Source: Stenopsyche tienmushanensis (taxonomy: Eukaryota; Arthropoda; Insecta; Trichoptera; Stenopsychidae). Taken from it: a stretch of 64,000 nucleotides of DNA. The position numbers and the translations under genes were made by a program. Shown here in pieces: positions 1 to 10,366 of this stretch (positions are counted from its first letter, which is position 1; each line of letters begins with the position of its first letter). Under the pieces are notes generated by a model that was not told the origin of the DNA, searched no databases, and saw nothing but the letters and a program-made list of their open reading frames with translations. The stretch spans positions 220,414 to 284,413 of the forward strand of contig WACJ01000366.1 of the NCBI GenBank assembly GCA_008973525.1, in the 5' to 3' direction.

Positions 1-780
1 TAATAAATTACAATATTTTTAGATTATTTGTTGGAATTATTTTAAAATTTAAGATGAGGGAATAAGAAGTGATTATCTCCTTATCATGCTTGCTTGACTT
101 ACATCTTGAAAGCAGACAATCTTTTATTACATATATTTTAAATGTCAAAAATCTCAAAGTTTTGAAGTGAAGAAAGCTTACAAGCGATCTTGAAAAAGTA
201 AGATAATTGATCGATGTTGTAATTATAAATATATTTTTACAGCGAATATCATAATTTAGAATTTACTTCGAATCTCGATTAATACTGATGTTTTTATGTA
301 ATCATACAATCATGTCATACGAGAGCCTGATGTAAATAACATAGTTAAGATTTTACAGACTTTTAACAAGCATGGCGTCATTGAATGCTTATTTTTAGTA
401 TCTATTACCCAACAAATCACTTCATTGTAACAACATAATAATACACCGTGATGTAAATTATTTCACATGAGGAAGTATGCAAATTGAGTATTTATATGAA
501 CTAATTTTCTGTATTTACGACAAAAACATAGGTGTGTTTAATTCCACATAACAAAACCGGTATGCTCATACCGGTTATCCCGAATGTTGCTATTAAAGAC
601 AATTATGAAATAATCCGGTATTTCGACTAAAAAATATACACCTATCACAATAATGTGATTGTATTGAAATTTAAGTGCTTTTATCTATTTGTCTTCTTGT
701 CAATTTCTCCAAATCAATTTAAATTTAGCACAAAAGAAATTGTTAATGTGCAAGAGTCATATATAATATAAATATTACAA
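1..780. other. AT-rich intergenic sequence, no gene seen
   Basis: No reading frame with recognisable content. The only structured element is a perfect 10-bp inverted repeat at 555-576, listed separately. The stretch ends at the hAT target duplication TATTACAA (773-780). Confidence 0.6.
555..576. repeat. Perfect 22-bp inverted repeat containing two CCGGT half-sites
   Basis: The arms AACCGGTATG and CATACCGGTT are separated by 2 nt (CT). Each arm carries a sequence close to the Grainyhead/CP2 consensus AACCGGTT. Seen directly; any binding role is inference. Confidence 0.5.
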
Positions 781-1523
781 CAGGTCAAACTCAAAGGTTA
801 ACTTGGGCCAAAATAAAAAGTTAAAGTTTTAAGTGGGCCGCAAAATATTTATAGAAACGTAGATTTATTCCAAAACGCACAGAAATAAAAAGAAAGACAA
901 GGACATTCCAATGTTTTTCTTCCTGACATTTGACATTTCTTCTCTGCTACTATTTTTCCTACTTCAGGGGAAATATTGCTAGCAGTGATTACTTTTAAAA
1001 CTGACCCAATGTGAACCTTGTTATTTTTGGATCTGAAAGAAGACTTATTTTTTTTCGTAAGTAAAAATATCTTCTCAACAAGTATTTTCAAATTTGGAAA
1101 TGATTTCACATCTCTGTGTATTTTTCCGTCTTACCAATAAATATTTGTAAATTTCAGGCACGCCAACTTCAAAGAATTTTGCCTTCAAATTTAAATCGCA
1201 TTGAATTTCAATCACCTTCATTTGCATATAATTAGGCACCGATTTTATATTTATCGATAAAAACGACTTTCAAAAAATCAAAATCTGCAAATATTTTTAA
1301 AAAAAAATTTTTTAGTGTTCGCTTTGGTCTGATCATTTAAATTGGCAGCCAAATAAACGATTCTTTCTGCAACTGTATTTTGAGACAAAGAGATTGCTTG
1401 TAAAATTACATTTCGCGGATGAACAATTTTTGCAGCTTTAATTAGGCATCCTTATGTATGCTTTCTTAGCTGGGCGGCAAAAATATTCGTTGTTGACAGC
1501 ATGTGGCGTGTTTGACATCCTTG
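781..1523 (-). mobile_element. Internally deleted hAT transposon (GTF2IRD2/ZBED type) with 8-bp target duplication
   Basis: The lower-coordinate end begins CAGGTCAAACTCAAAGG. The reverse complement of the other end reads CAAGGATGTCAAACACG, so both ends share a GTCAAAC terminal motif typical of this hAT group. The octamer TATTACAA flanks both sides exactly (773-780 and 1524-1531), matching the 8-bp target duplication expected for hAT. On the minus strand, degraded transposase segments remain: one near 1450-1310 reads KAAKIVHPRNV then SLSQNTVAERI, the usual N-terminal part of the catalytic region, and one near 1075-880 reads GSVLKVITASNISPEVGKIV then CQMSG, the C-terminal dimerisation end. The BED finger and most of the catalytic core are missing. 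At 743 bp it is far shorter than an autonomous element of about 2.5 kb or more. Confidence 0.8.
850..1450 (-). pseudogene. hAT transposase remnant
   Basis: Two separate coding scraps on the minus strand belong to one degraded transposase. The upstream scrap (about 1450-1310) holds the S-LSxNTVxxRI motif found after the N-terminal domain of ZBED5/SCAND3/GTF2IRD2-like transposases. The downstream scrap (about 1075-880) holds FPNLKILVEKI and the terminal VAEKKCQMSG, typical of the hATC dimerisation domain. Between them the frame is broken and most of the RNase H-like catalytic core is gone, so no active protein can be made. Confidence 0.7.
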
Positions 1524-1531
1524 TATTACAA

Positions 1532-2639
1532 AATCGATGAAATTTTAGACAGGACAGAATGAAATTGATTGGAAACGTCGTTAAACGGGATATGCATGGG
1601 AAATTCTTAGTTAATGCAGATGACTGCAAAGTTTTCCGCAACTAAACCTTTTAATATTCATTAACAAGTTTATATTTTTGCATAATGACATATTTGTACA
1701 TTCAAATGAATAAATTATGATTTGATTGATTCTTTTTACATTGCGTAAATCCATACGACAGAAAATTAATCATTATTTTTCAACGAAGTTATAATTATGG
1801 TCCCAAATCAAAAACTCCCAGGCGGCCGTGATCGATTTTATTAATGATAGTATTATTTATATTTAAAAAACCTGAAAATCAGGATAAACCTGATCGTAAG
1901 CAATCAATGTGACATACTTGAAATATATCAAACTTATCAGCATGATTATCATTTTTTTGCAATTTAGATATGAATCCGAATAAATTTCATAATATTAATA
2001 TAAAATATAGTTCATAGTATTGTAATATTTAAAACGCATAAACTCAGGTAATTAAAATAGCATAGAAGAAGAAGTAAATGGTTTATGATAGCGAGCCGGA
2101 AAAAAAACAATTATACCTTATCTATGGTTAATACTTAGCTCTAACAATTAATCAATGGTTACCGTTAAGGATGTTCTTAAGGGTATTTATTATATTGCGA
2201 AATTACTTATAAAACGGTAAAACGGTTACTGGAAAGGTATCTATAGTGTCGACATTTAGTTAAATTAAACCAAATACAAAAGAATTAAAAGCAATTATTT
2301 AATGGACTTTTTACGAGGAAAGAAGTAACTGTATTCCATGTACTGCAGAAATTAATTTATATGCATTATGCCATGTTTATGATTAAAATCATTTCATATT
2401 AATATGATACAAGCTTATTTTCGTCATTACGGCTAATCAATATTAATTAAGGGAGCTTTCCCTAAAAATGATATTTTATAGATCAATTAGATTCTGAACA
2501 TTGGATTATCTTAGATGCCATTTACGATAAATTTCCTTTATCCGTATCTTTTTCAACCGCTAAAAATCAGTCGAAAAAATACGATTGGAAGAGTTGGTGA
2601 GACGTTAAGTATTTTAATAAGTTTAAGTAAAAAATAAAG
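1532..2639. other. AT-rich intergenic sequence, no gene seen
   Basis: Strongly AT-rich, with no frame showing recognisable protein content and no terminal inverted repeats that I could pair. Confidence 0.5.
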
Positions 2640-3694
2640 TACATTGTATATCCAAACCTCTTTGGCGCGTATTTTTTGTACGGAGCAGTCTTTGAAATTT
2701 GCAGCTTTGTAAAAATTGGTAAAAACGAAAAATTCCGCAAAATAGTGAAAACCGAAAAAGTCGTTGACGAAATTATGAAAGTCAACGAAAGCGTTAATCA
2801 ATATCTACGCTGCAAAAAACTTACCGAGCATACGACAGAGCAAGCTGTTTTTGATTATATTTCTTCATATTTAGAACAATTTAAAATATCATGGGAGTTA
2901 TGTGTAAGAATTTGTGCAGATTTATTACCTTTGCAAAAATAAGAAAGCCTAATATTATAACTACGCACTGTTTTTTGCATAGAGATTCATAAGTTTCGAA
3001 AAAATTACAAGCAATACTAAAACCTATAGTAGATTAATTTGTAAATATGTTGATTTCATAAAATCGAGACATTTAAAAACATGCATGTTTAAAAATCTTT
3101 GCATTTTTATGGAAGCTAAGTACGAGGGCTCGTTTTTTCACACTGAAGTCGGGTAGTTATCTAGGGGTAAAGTTTTATATCGATTCATAGAATTTATGGA
3201 TGAATTGTTAATCTTTTTTTTCGAAATGAAGGTATGGATTATTTTGTAAAACGTTTACAGAATAATGATTGGTGTGCTAATGTGGCATATTTAGCAGATA
3301 TTTTTAATTATTTAAATAAAGTTTACATGAGCATTCAAGGAAAGAACGATTTTTTTTGACTTCCATTGACAAAATTATAGGATTTTGGAAAAAATATTTT
3401 TTTGGAAAAATTGAATAATAGAAAAAAAAGTAAATATGTTTCCTATTTTATTTATTAATTAAGTTTTGATTGGCCATATAAATTCTATGATGTTAAGCAG
3501 GTATGTCATTTTGGGTGGACAAAGGGAGAAAATGCCCTCCCCTCTAGATTTTCCACCTAAAGAGAGTCTTCAAATATTGATACAAATATTTTTAAAAAAA
3601 TGCGTATAAATATTAAAAAAATATAATTTTACTTAAAAAAAAAATTCCCATCATCAAAAGTGCACCGTGACTTCAAAAAGGTTGAGACCTACTG
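2640..3694 (+). mobile_element. Decayed ZBED5-like hAT transposon, left end lost
   Basis: The right end (about 3670-3694) reads CTTCAAAAAGGTTGAGACCT then ACTG. Its reverse complement, starting CAGTAGGTCTCAACC, is a typical terminal repeat of ZBED5-type hATs. Degraded transposase of the same group lies upstream in the sense orientation (see the pseudogene entry). The next eight bases, CTTTAAAA (3695-3702), would be the target duplication, but I could not find a matching left copy or left terminal repeat, so the 5' part is missing or too diverged. Confidence 0.7.
2676..3510 (+). pseudogene. ZBED5-like hAT transposase pseudogene
   Basis: An open segment at 2676-2942 contains VFDYISSYLEQFKISWELCV then RICAD, matching the family block before the CTDGAPSM motif (VFDVLSSYLE...LSWENCVGVCTD). 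Further matches continue in shifted frames: THCFLHRDS near 2967, KSRHLKTCMFKNLC near 3062, and FFHTEV followed by LSRGKVLYRFIEFMDELL near 3137-3210, which is the family's HTEVRWLSRGKVLNRVFEL block. A later piece reads VAYLADIFNYLNKVYMSIQG. Several stops and frameshifts interrupt it and both ends are missing. It is clearly dead and older-looking than the copy at 49 kb. Confidence 0.85.
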
Positions 3695-3702
3695 CTTTAA
3701 AA

Positions 3703-4189
3703 AGTTTTGTTTCTTTAATCTTGATCTGTGTATATAACTATGTATATAGTTGCCTCATTATCCGATTATCATAACATTTTTTTTAGTATTATGTTATTTT
3801 TGTTGTGTACGTCTCATAATCATATTTGAAAAAAAAAATCAAAAATTTATTAATATTTTTCATATTATTTGTATGATTTATTTTGAAATGTGCTCCTGTT
3901 TGAATTTTGTAAATATTCTTAATATTTTTTATGATTTTTTTTCAAGTGTACTGACACAGTTTTTTTGGTCAATTTACAAAGAGATATGTAATACAAGTAC
4001 CATATATTACATTGAAATAATTTGTGTATTGTATGTGCGATTGTAATAACATTGGAACAGCATGAATGTAGCGCGTTGTACGGGGCAATACATTGTATGC
4101 GGACGCATGCGTGCATAAGAATAACAATCGGCGGAACGTAATTCCAGATGATTGACGTAATTACGGTATTGCATATTAGAGTTTTTCTC
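3703..4189. promoter_or_regulatory. Upstream flank of the 4417 gene
   Basis: An AT-rich stretch that becomes less AT-rich from about 4020 onward. It contains a perfect 10-bp palindrome ACGCATGCGT at 4103-4112, and TTGACGTAATTACG near 4152, which includes a CRE/AP-1-like TGACGTAA. Treating this as promoter-proximal sequence is inference from position. Confidence 0.35.
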
Positions 4190-4357
4190 GCGGCGGAGAT
4201 GATACTTCCTGTCTGCGAGCGCGCGGGAGTGGGGGCAGCACGCGGGGGGCAGCGCGCGGGGCGCAGGCGCGACGCGGAAGCGCGAGGGGAGCGGGCCAGT
4301 CGAGCCTCGACCTCGAGCACGGACAGTCGCGCGCTGTCACCGAGCCGCGCGCCCGAA

Positions 4358-4391
4358 CAGCTGTTTATGTTTGTTTATAGTCGAACAGCTG
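4358..4391 (+). promoter_or_regulatory. Paired proneural-type E-boxes and fork-head-like TGTTTAT motifs
   Basis: CAGCTG occurs at 4358-4363 and 4386-4391, each preceded by CGAA, so both fit the RCAGSTG class bound by proneural bHLH dimers. Between them lies TGTTTATGTTTGTTTATAG, with two TGTTTAT motifs of the fork-head type. The 12-mer CAGCTGTTTATG (4358-4369) recurs exactly at 5300-5311 downstream of the gene. The transcription start is not visible, so part of this could lie in the 5' UTR. Confidence 0.45.
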
Positions 4392-4416
4392 ACGCGCGTC
4401 TCGCTCGCACTTAGCG

Positions 4417-4887
4417 ATGGCCATGGCCGCCTGTTACCCGAGCGCCTACTTCCCGCCGCAGCGCCACCAGATCGAGACGTACCGGCCGCCGCAGGTGTAC
4501 ATGAAGCCCCGCGTGCCGCCGCAGGACTACTCCATCCCCCTGCACGTGGACTGCAGCGTGGAGTACGAGCTGCCCGACTGCGCCAAGCCCCCGCAGGGGG
4601 TCAAGATCGAGCCCCTCCTCATGATCCACCCCTGTCACTTCCGCAACCTCGAGCGGCAGAGGCGGAGGCCCTTCGAGAACAACCTGCCCAACAAGACGAG
4701 CCGCTGCTGCGAGTTCGGCGACTGCTCGGGCGAGTTCCCGGGCGCGGCGCCGCCCAAGTACCGCGCGCTGCGCAGCCACCCGTACGCGGCGCGCCCGCAG
4801 GAGCTGCCCTACCAGCCGCACCACCAGCCGCTCCACCAGCCGCTCCACCAGCCGCACCGCCAGCCCGCCCTCGTCTACGACGCGTAG
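4417..4887 (+). CDS. Unrecognised 156-aa Pro/Tyr/Cys/His-rich protein, probable single-exon gene
   Basis: I do not recognise the family. The ATG at 4417 lies in a good context (G at -3 and +4); Met3 at 4423 is an alternative start. Residues 1-60 are rich in Pro, Tyr and Gln (PPQRHQIETYRPPQVYMKP). Residues 61-78 form the most protein-like core (GVKIEPLLMIHPCHFRNL), with V62-K63-I64-E65 fitting the SUMO-conjugation consensus psi-K-x-E. A basic cluster (RQRRRPF, about 80-86) and a Cys motif (RCCEFGDC, 96-103) follow. The C-terminus has a short HQPL tandem repeat coded by a 12-bp unit near 4822-4870. There is no signal peptide or membrane segment. Codon use is strongly GC-ending inside a CpG island, unlike everything around it. 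A cytoplasmic or nuclear regulator is a guess; the 3' flank suggests miRNA control. Longer overlapping frames on both strands here are GC-driven shadows. Confidence 0.8.
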   Translation: MAMAACYPSAYFPPQRHQIETYRPPQVYMKPRVPPQDYSIPLHVDCSVEYELPDCAKPPQGVKIEPLLMIHPCHFRNLERQRRRPFENNLPNKTSRCCEFGDCSGEFPGAAPPKYRALRSHPYAARPQELPYQPHHQPLHQPLHQPHRQPALVYDA

Positions 4888-5375
4888 AGCCGGCGGCGCG
4901 AGCGCGGCGTGTTCAAATGTGATACAGTGAAAGTGACGCCCCCGCAGTCGCCGCTCTTCGGTGCCTTTCACTGAGTATACTTTATATAGCTTTATGTCCA
5001 TACCTAACGTCGAAGGGCCGCGTACGCGCCGAAACGTACGGTCGAAACAGTGCCAAACCGTCGTGCGCCCCCCGAATCCGCGACGAATGCCACTCGTGCG
5101 AATGCCAAATCATCCGAACGCGCAAAAAGACATATTTTTGTACCGAAATCATTCCACGACGCGTAACCTGCGAGCGGACGACGCGACATTGTAAGAGTAC
5201 GCTTTCCAAATTTCTATTTATTTATTACAGTTACCATTCGACTAAAATGTATAACGACGTCATGTGATATTGACGGAACCTCAAAAAACAAAATTTAATC
5301 AGCTGTTTATGAAATAAGCGACTGAACGTACTGTAATATGTTAAATGTATATAAAATAATTTAATTTTAATTTGT
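4888..5375 (+). promoter_or_regulatory. Likely 3' UTR with K-boxes, Brd-box, AU-rich element and a variant poly(A) signal
   Basis: TGTGATA (K-box core) occurs at 4918-4924 and 5263-5269. TAGCTTTAT at 4987-4995 contains the Brd-box AGCTTTA. CTATTTATTTATTA near 5214-5227 has overlapping ATTTA pentamers like an AU-rich instability element. TATAAA at 5350-5355, followed by T-rich sequence, is a possible variant poly(A) signal; there is no canonical AATAAA before the MITE at 5627. In insects K-boxes pair with the miR-2/miR-13 seed group and Brd-boxes with miR-4/miR-79. The motifs are seen; the UTR extent and function are inferred. Confidence 0.45.
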
Positions 5376-5626
5376 TACTTGTATTTATGTTGATATTATA
5401 CAATTTTTTAACAAAGCCTACGATTTTTTTTTCACTACGATCGCTCGTCGTTTACACCAAACTTGACAGGTCGTCGTTAATCAGACGACCACCCGAAACC
5501 CGCTCATAAACAAACATCCGACGATGGCGGCATCGCAACAGATGATCGTCCAAATCGATTATAAACGTGAAACAAACTTGTGAATTTATAAAAACAACAA
5601 CGGTGTCTCGGAATGAAATGCATATA

Positions 5627-6319
5627 CAATTGACCCTGCTATAATGAACATTTTTATATCCCTATACAATCGCCGATTTTTGGCGGCGGTTCTTCCTATA
5701 ATGGATAATTATGTTTAACAACTCAATCGATTCACACGATTTTTAATTCAGGGATTTTCAATCATTCTATTTTTTTATAATAAAACCATTTAATTATGTA
5801 ATACGGGCATAGCTTTTAATAATCTAAATAATAATACTATCAAATATCGAATAACATAATAAGGTCCCTGTTACAATTATTCCCCTAAGCGTAGATTTCT
5901 TTCGTTTGTAATTTAATACTTTATGGTTTTTAAATTATACTGAATTTATTTATATCCTTTACAACTGTGAAAGAAAACCATCAAAATACATATTCATGGA
6001 TTTATTATTATTTATTAGCTAGAACGGAAATTGTCGCCAAATGTATCCCTGGATAGACATCTGATTAAAAGAAAAGCAATCAAATTATTTGAGTATTTAA
6101 AAGAAAAAGAACGTTACTACGCTATGTGTTAATGCATTAAAATAAATAACTTGTAATAATAAAAAAAAGTGTCGCGTTGAAGTCCCCTGAATGCTGCGGC
6201 CGGGCGAGATACGCAATCAGTGCGCTTGTAAACAATATTTTTATGAGCGTTTTATCAGCGCGCCTTTTTAGTCATCTTATACTCTGGTCCCTATCCCGCC
6301 ATTATAGGAGGGTCGACTG
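5627..6319. mobile_element. TA-flanked MITE with about 22-bp terminal inverted repeats (family G)
   Basis: The left end CAATTGACCCTGCTATAATG and the reverse complement of the right end, CAGTCGACCCTCCTATAATG, match at all but three positions. Both ends are flanked by TA (5625-5626 and 6320-6321), as in the Tc1/mariner/pogo superfamily. The 693-bp interior shows no transposase, so it is non-autonomous. A shorter relative lies at 62296-62474. Confidence 0.75.
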
Positions 6320-6321
6320 TA

Positions 6322-8035
6322 CTACACAACACACTTATACGCAAAATAATTTTGATCAACGAGGGAACCTATTTTCTATCCCCAATACTGCTTCGATTGC
6401 AACAATGGATGGATTTATAATAAGGAACGTAAGTGAATCATATTCAATAACATTTAAAAAAAAAAACTATACGAAGAAGCCACAAAAACAACGCCTTTGA
6501 AGTGATGAGACAACTTGAAAATATTACACCATGAATCACCGTTTTAAATTCGGTCGTATAGATGTGGGACTTGGCCAAATGACGCAACAAGGAAGCTTCG
6601 CTCATCGCCGGTTGATATTTCGCATGAATTTCAAGGAAATGCATTCGATCATTGCTCTTTTGCAATGCAAAACGAATCATTGATCGAATCGAATTCATCA
6701 AGCCTCGAGAATATTTAATAAGCACGTCCTGTTTTATAATATTAATTAAAACGAATATCGTTGCCGAAAGATGGAAGCGTTTTAATGTTGTGTCGCTTCA
6801 GTAATTCGAAACCACTTATCATCAAAGACTGGAGGCTTTCGCTGGCCAAACTTTAGAGCTTTCGCCGAAGCTTCCGATGGGCTTAAGCGTTAATAATGGG
6901 ATCTAGAAATCCTGCCTCTTTCTAGTCGGAGCTCCATGAGCTCTTCATCCGCTGAAAAATCGATCACTCAGCAATTGAATTATTTACGACGATTTTCTGT
7001 TTTTTATGCCTCGTCGACGTCAAAGCTCTTCGGCCGTTTCGAGACAATTTTTGCGCTTCGAAAACCAATACGCATCTTATCAATTCATCAAATCTTTAAA
7101 TATAGATGTACACAGAAAACCTGCTTTGTATTCATGCTTTTTTATCTGCCCACCGCACCTTTCAATTCACATCGCTCGCGTTTTTCAAAGATCCTATTCA
7201 ACGCGATTCAAAGGCTCTACTTGCGTTCCATGTAATGAATACCCATTCTCCTCCATCCATCTTCGGCTGTAGCATACAATTAAGAATTTTTCTATATGCC
7301 TCTATTGTTAGGATAATATTTTCGACAGATGCCGACGTTCACCATTTCCCACCTTGCATCTCGAGAATGGTTGGTGCTATTACAGCGCTTCTCAAATGCG
7401 CATACGACCCATTTGGGAGGCATTCATAGCCGGTTGTATTTGTATATGTTCGATTCGTTAAAAAATAGAATTAATGAGCAATCTTGATATTAACACATTT
7501 TTGTCGGGTATTCGTGTACCTTTTGTTCTGTTATAGCGGACAAAAATGATTTCGCGCAAAACACAAACAATAACACAAATCGCTATGATTTAAATTATTC
7601 AAGATATTTAAATTATTTTTAACTACATTCATACAAACCACTACCAGTAGAAAATTTTTATAATAGTTAATAGTTCTTATTTATTATGAAGAAAGCTTGA
7701 AATTTATATTTTTAAACATACATACACATATAACATTGAAGTAAAATCAATCTAAAACATTTTAAAACTATATTTTTAGAAATAATAATCCCCTATGAAG
7801 GATCATATTACAGAAAAACACTTGAGAACTTTTTTTTGTTGACAATGCAAATTTGACACTGTCGCTATATGATCCATTCAAACATAAAGATCTCGCAAAA
7901 AATGGTACGGGACTCGACACCTAACTAGCAATAAATTATTTCAAGTATGGATCTCAAGTTTCGATTTTGTATCAAAACAACGCTGCTGAAAAGATAATAA
8001 ATATCAACCGCTTATGTTAGTTTTTGGCAATCCTA
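6322..8035. other. Intergenic sequence, no gene seen
   Basis: Several overlapping frames of about 90-107 codons exist near 6930-7430, but none has recognisable motifs, and they lie in different frames over the same bases. I treat them as chance. Confidence 0.5.
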
Positions 8036-8037
8036 TA

Positions 8038-8846
8038 CAGTAAAACCTCGATTATCCGGACAAATTGGGGATGAAAGTAGTCCGGATAACGAAAAATCCG
8101 GATAATCGAAAAAAATCATAATTGACAGGGAAAGTATGAATAATTTTTACTCTTTTAGATTTATATACACATATAATTATTTTTTATTAAAAAAATCAAC
8201 GATCGATTTTTGCTTAGATTGCGAATATTCTTAAGATATATAAGTTGTTTAGATTTATATTCTTCTTGCTTCTCAAGCCATTTCATTGCGACATCTAAAC
8301 ACTGAAAGGCTTCAGAATGCGTAGGACCAATATATCCTCCCTCGCAAATCTCTTCTTCGTATGCTGGATCTTGTTCTTCTGAGGCAGATGTTTCTTCAAT
8401 AATTTCCTCATCATTCAAATTTTGAAATCCAGGCTCATTTGCATCGCAATTTAACCAGTCGGTTATATCTTCTTCGTCGCATTCAGCACTTATGGAAATT
8501 TGTACTATTGCTTCCACAATGTCTTCTATATTAGGTTCTACCGCTTTACTGGAACTTACTAATGCTCTTTTCAAGATTTTGTTTTTGATAATGTGTTAAG
8601 CAAAGCAAAATAGATGAACCATCCATGTATGCTATTTATTTACGTTTTCATGCTTCGTCTTCCCCATATCCGAGTTTGAATCCCAAACTCAAATCCCGAA
8701 CAATCTTTGATATTATGTAATGGAAACCTTTTAATGCTTATAAAGTCAAATCATATTTTCAGATTTATTATTGATATTGAATCTGGTTTATTTACATTTT
8801 TTTAAATGATTTGAAGACAATCCGCAATTCTTAGTGAATTCCACTG
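8038..8846 (-). mobile_element. Tigger/pogo-type transposon remnant 1
   Basis: The left end CAGTAAAACCTCGATTATCC is a classic Tigger/pogo terminal repeat, preceded by TA (8036-8037). It is followed by the subterminal block GGGGATGAAAGTAGTCCGGA shared with the copies at 20.1 and 32.3 kb. The right end is less certain: CCACTG followed by TA at 8841-8848 could be a diverged terminus. Inside, on the minus strand, is the C-terminal part of a jerky/Tigger-like transposase. Confidence 0.75.
8161..8574 (-). pseudogene. C-terminal part of a jerky/Tigger-like transposase
   Basis: The 137-codon frame keeps the typical C-terminal layout of this family: an acidic region (EEDITDWLNCDANEPGFQNL and further EE/DE runs), then the helical block HSEAFQCLDVAMKWLEKQEE and LIYLKNIRNLSKNRS. 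The helix-turn-helix DNA-binding domains and the DDE catalytic core are absent, so it cannot transpose. The apparent start Met is an artefact of truncation. The open frame makes this the best-preserved C-terminus of the four Tigger copies. Confidence 0.8.
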
Positions 8847-8848
8847 TA

Positions 8849-10366
8849 GCCTGTGACGTAATCAATGCAACAATATGGAAAGGTTTAATATTTATTTACA
8901 ACAGCTTAATGGTGCAATAGTCTCGGGGCTGGGATTAATAATTTTTACGACCTTCATAATGATAAAACGAAACGATAAAAGCTCTTTGATGGACCATAAA
9001 TGCCACGGTTCTTCGAGAAAGAGCTTCTTGAACCTTCCAATATTGGCCGTAATCGCCTTAAAAATTTTATTTTTTGAAATATTCGATTTTCATAAAACTT
9101 TTATTATGCGAGTAGCTTTCGCTCATAAACCTTTGATAACGAATCCTGTTCGCTTCAAAGTTCGAGCTCGGATATATCTTTTAACGAGTTATAAAATTCG
9201 ACATCAATTACAATCAATTTGGCGCGAAATGTTGCTAGGAGGAGGGCTCAGATTTGAATAGAATTGACCTGCTTTACTTCACATCATTAATTTGGAATAT
9301 CTATAATCAACTAACAGGCTTTTCTGGATTCATTATCGTGATTATATGCTTATGGGGCTTCTGTGTCAAAACAGTTCAAAGTATTCTGTGATAATGTCAG
9401 CTATGCAGTTTCTGTGAATACTAATTATGTTTTGATGTAGAATTTCTGGTTTATGTCCCACCATGAATATAATATTAGGATGTGAATTGAGTTCATAATA
9501 AGCGTAAATCTTACACATTGTATTGTAATAATATACATAAAATTACGAGCAGTTACATAGCTTCTATTGTATAGAAAATTATGATTTTCACAATGCAATC
9601 CCGGATTTATTTTTATCATCATTATAGCCTTGTGTATTATGAAATAATACATAGAATAAGACTTTGTGTCGTAGTCTGCTATTTTAACTTGATATGTGGT
9701 TATCGACCACATCACTTTGAATAGGAATTCAGAAGCTCTTTCTTATTTCAAATGTCATTTTTCATGGATTTTTATAAAATATTTTCTATAAAAAGCATTG
9801 TAATGAAATATTTCAGGATTCGGTTAATTAGGTCATATTGGAATTAAATAACTGCTGCATAAAATAATTAGATCAATAAATATGCTATAGAAATATCGAT
9901 AAGTGCTGATTGACTGTGGATCAATATTGACATCTATTTTCTATCGATATTGTGTTTATATTGAAAATTACTCGAGGAAAAGCAAAAATATGATTTTTTC
10001 TTGTCGCGAATATGGCGACATTCGTTTTCTGAAGGTTTAATACATCAATGTCATAATGAAACTCGGATACTTCGTGACAAATTAGGTATGAGACAGGATG
10101 ATTCTTTAATGATATTTTTTTCGATATTTGACATTTGGATCGTGGAATATATTATCGAATGGTTCGTTCAATGTTTGAATACTTTCGCCCGAAATAGTGG
10201 AGCAAATTCAGGTATATATTTAGTCTCGAATAAATGCTCTGAATAACCGGTAGCCGGAGCATGATCCTCTGCATTATTGATGTTTATGGCTGAAAATATG
10301 GTTATAGTAAGTCGAGGTTGAATTTGAACGCCCCTCATATATGGAATGGCTCTTCAATATTGTTAC
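8849..10366. other. Intergenic sequence, no gene seen
   Basis: AT-rich with only short unrelated reading frames. No terminal repeats were paired here. Confidence 0.5.

Larger units (their letters stand above)
4190..5205. other. GC- and CpG-rich island around the 4417 gene
   Basis: Base composition switches abruptly from AT-rich flank to GC-rich, CpG-dense sequence near 4190 and falls back after about 5205. The island covers the 5' flank, the whole coding region and the first part of the 3' flank. No other part of the window looks like this, which supports a real, expressed gene here. Confidence 0.8.

Noticed and set aside
4371..4922. 183-codon + frame overlapping the 156-aa gene, and a 196-codon - frame at 4411-5001
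   Set aside because: Both consist of Ala/Arg/Pro/Leu-rich shadow translation of GC-rich codons. The 4417 frame has varied, protein-like composition and a good start context.
4961..5194. 77-codon + frame downstream of the gene
   Set aside because: It begins with GTG rather than ATG, has no motif, and lies where the 3' UTR is expected; overlapping - frames are equally long.
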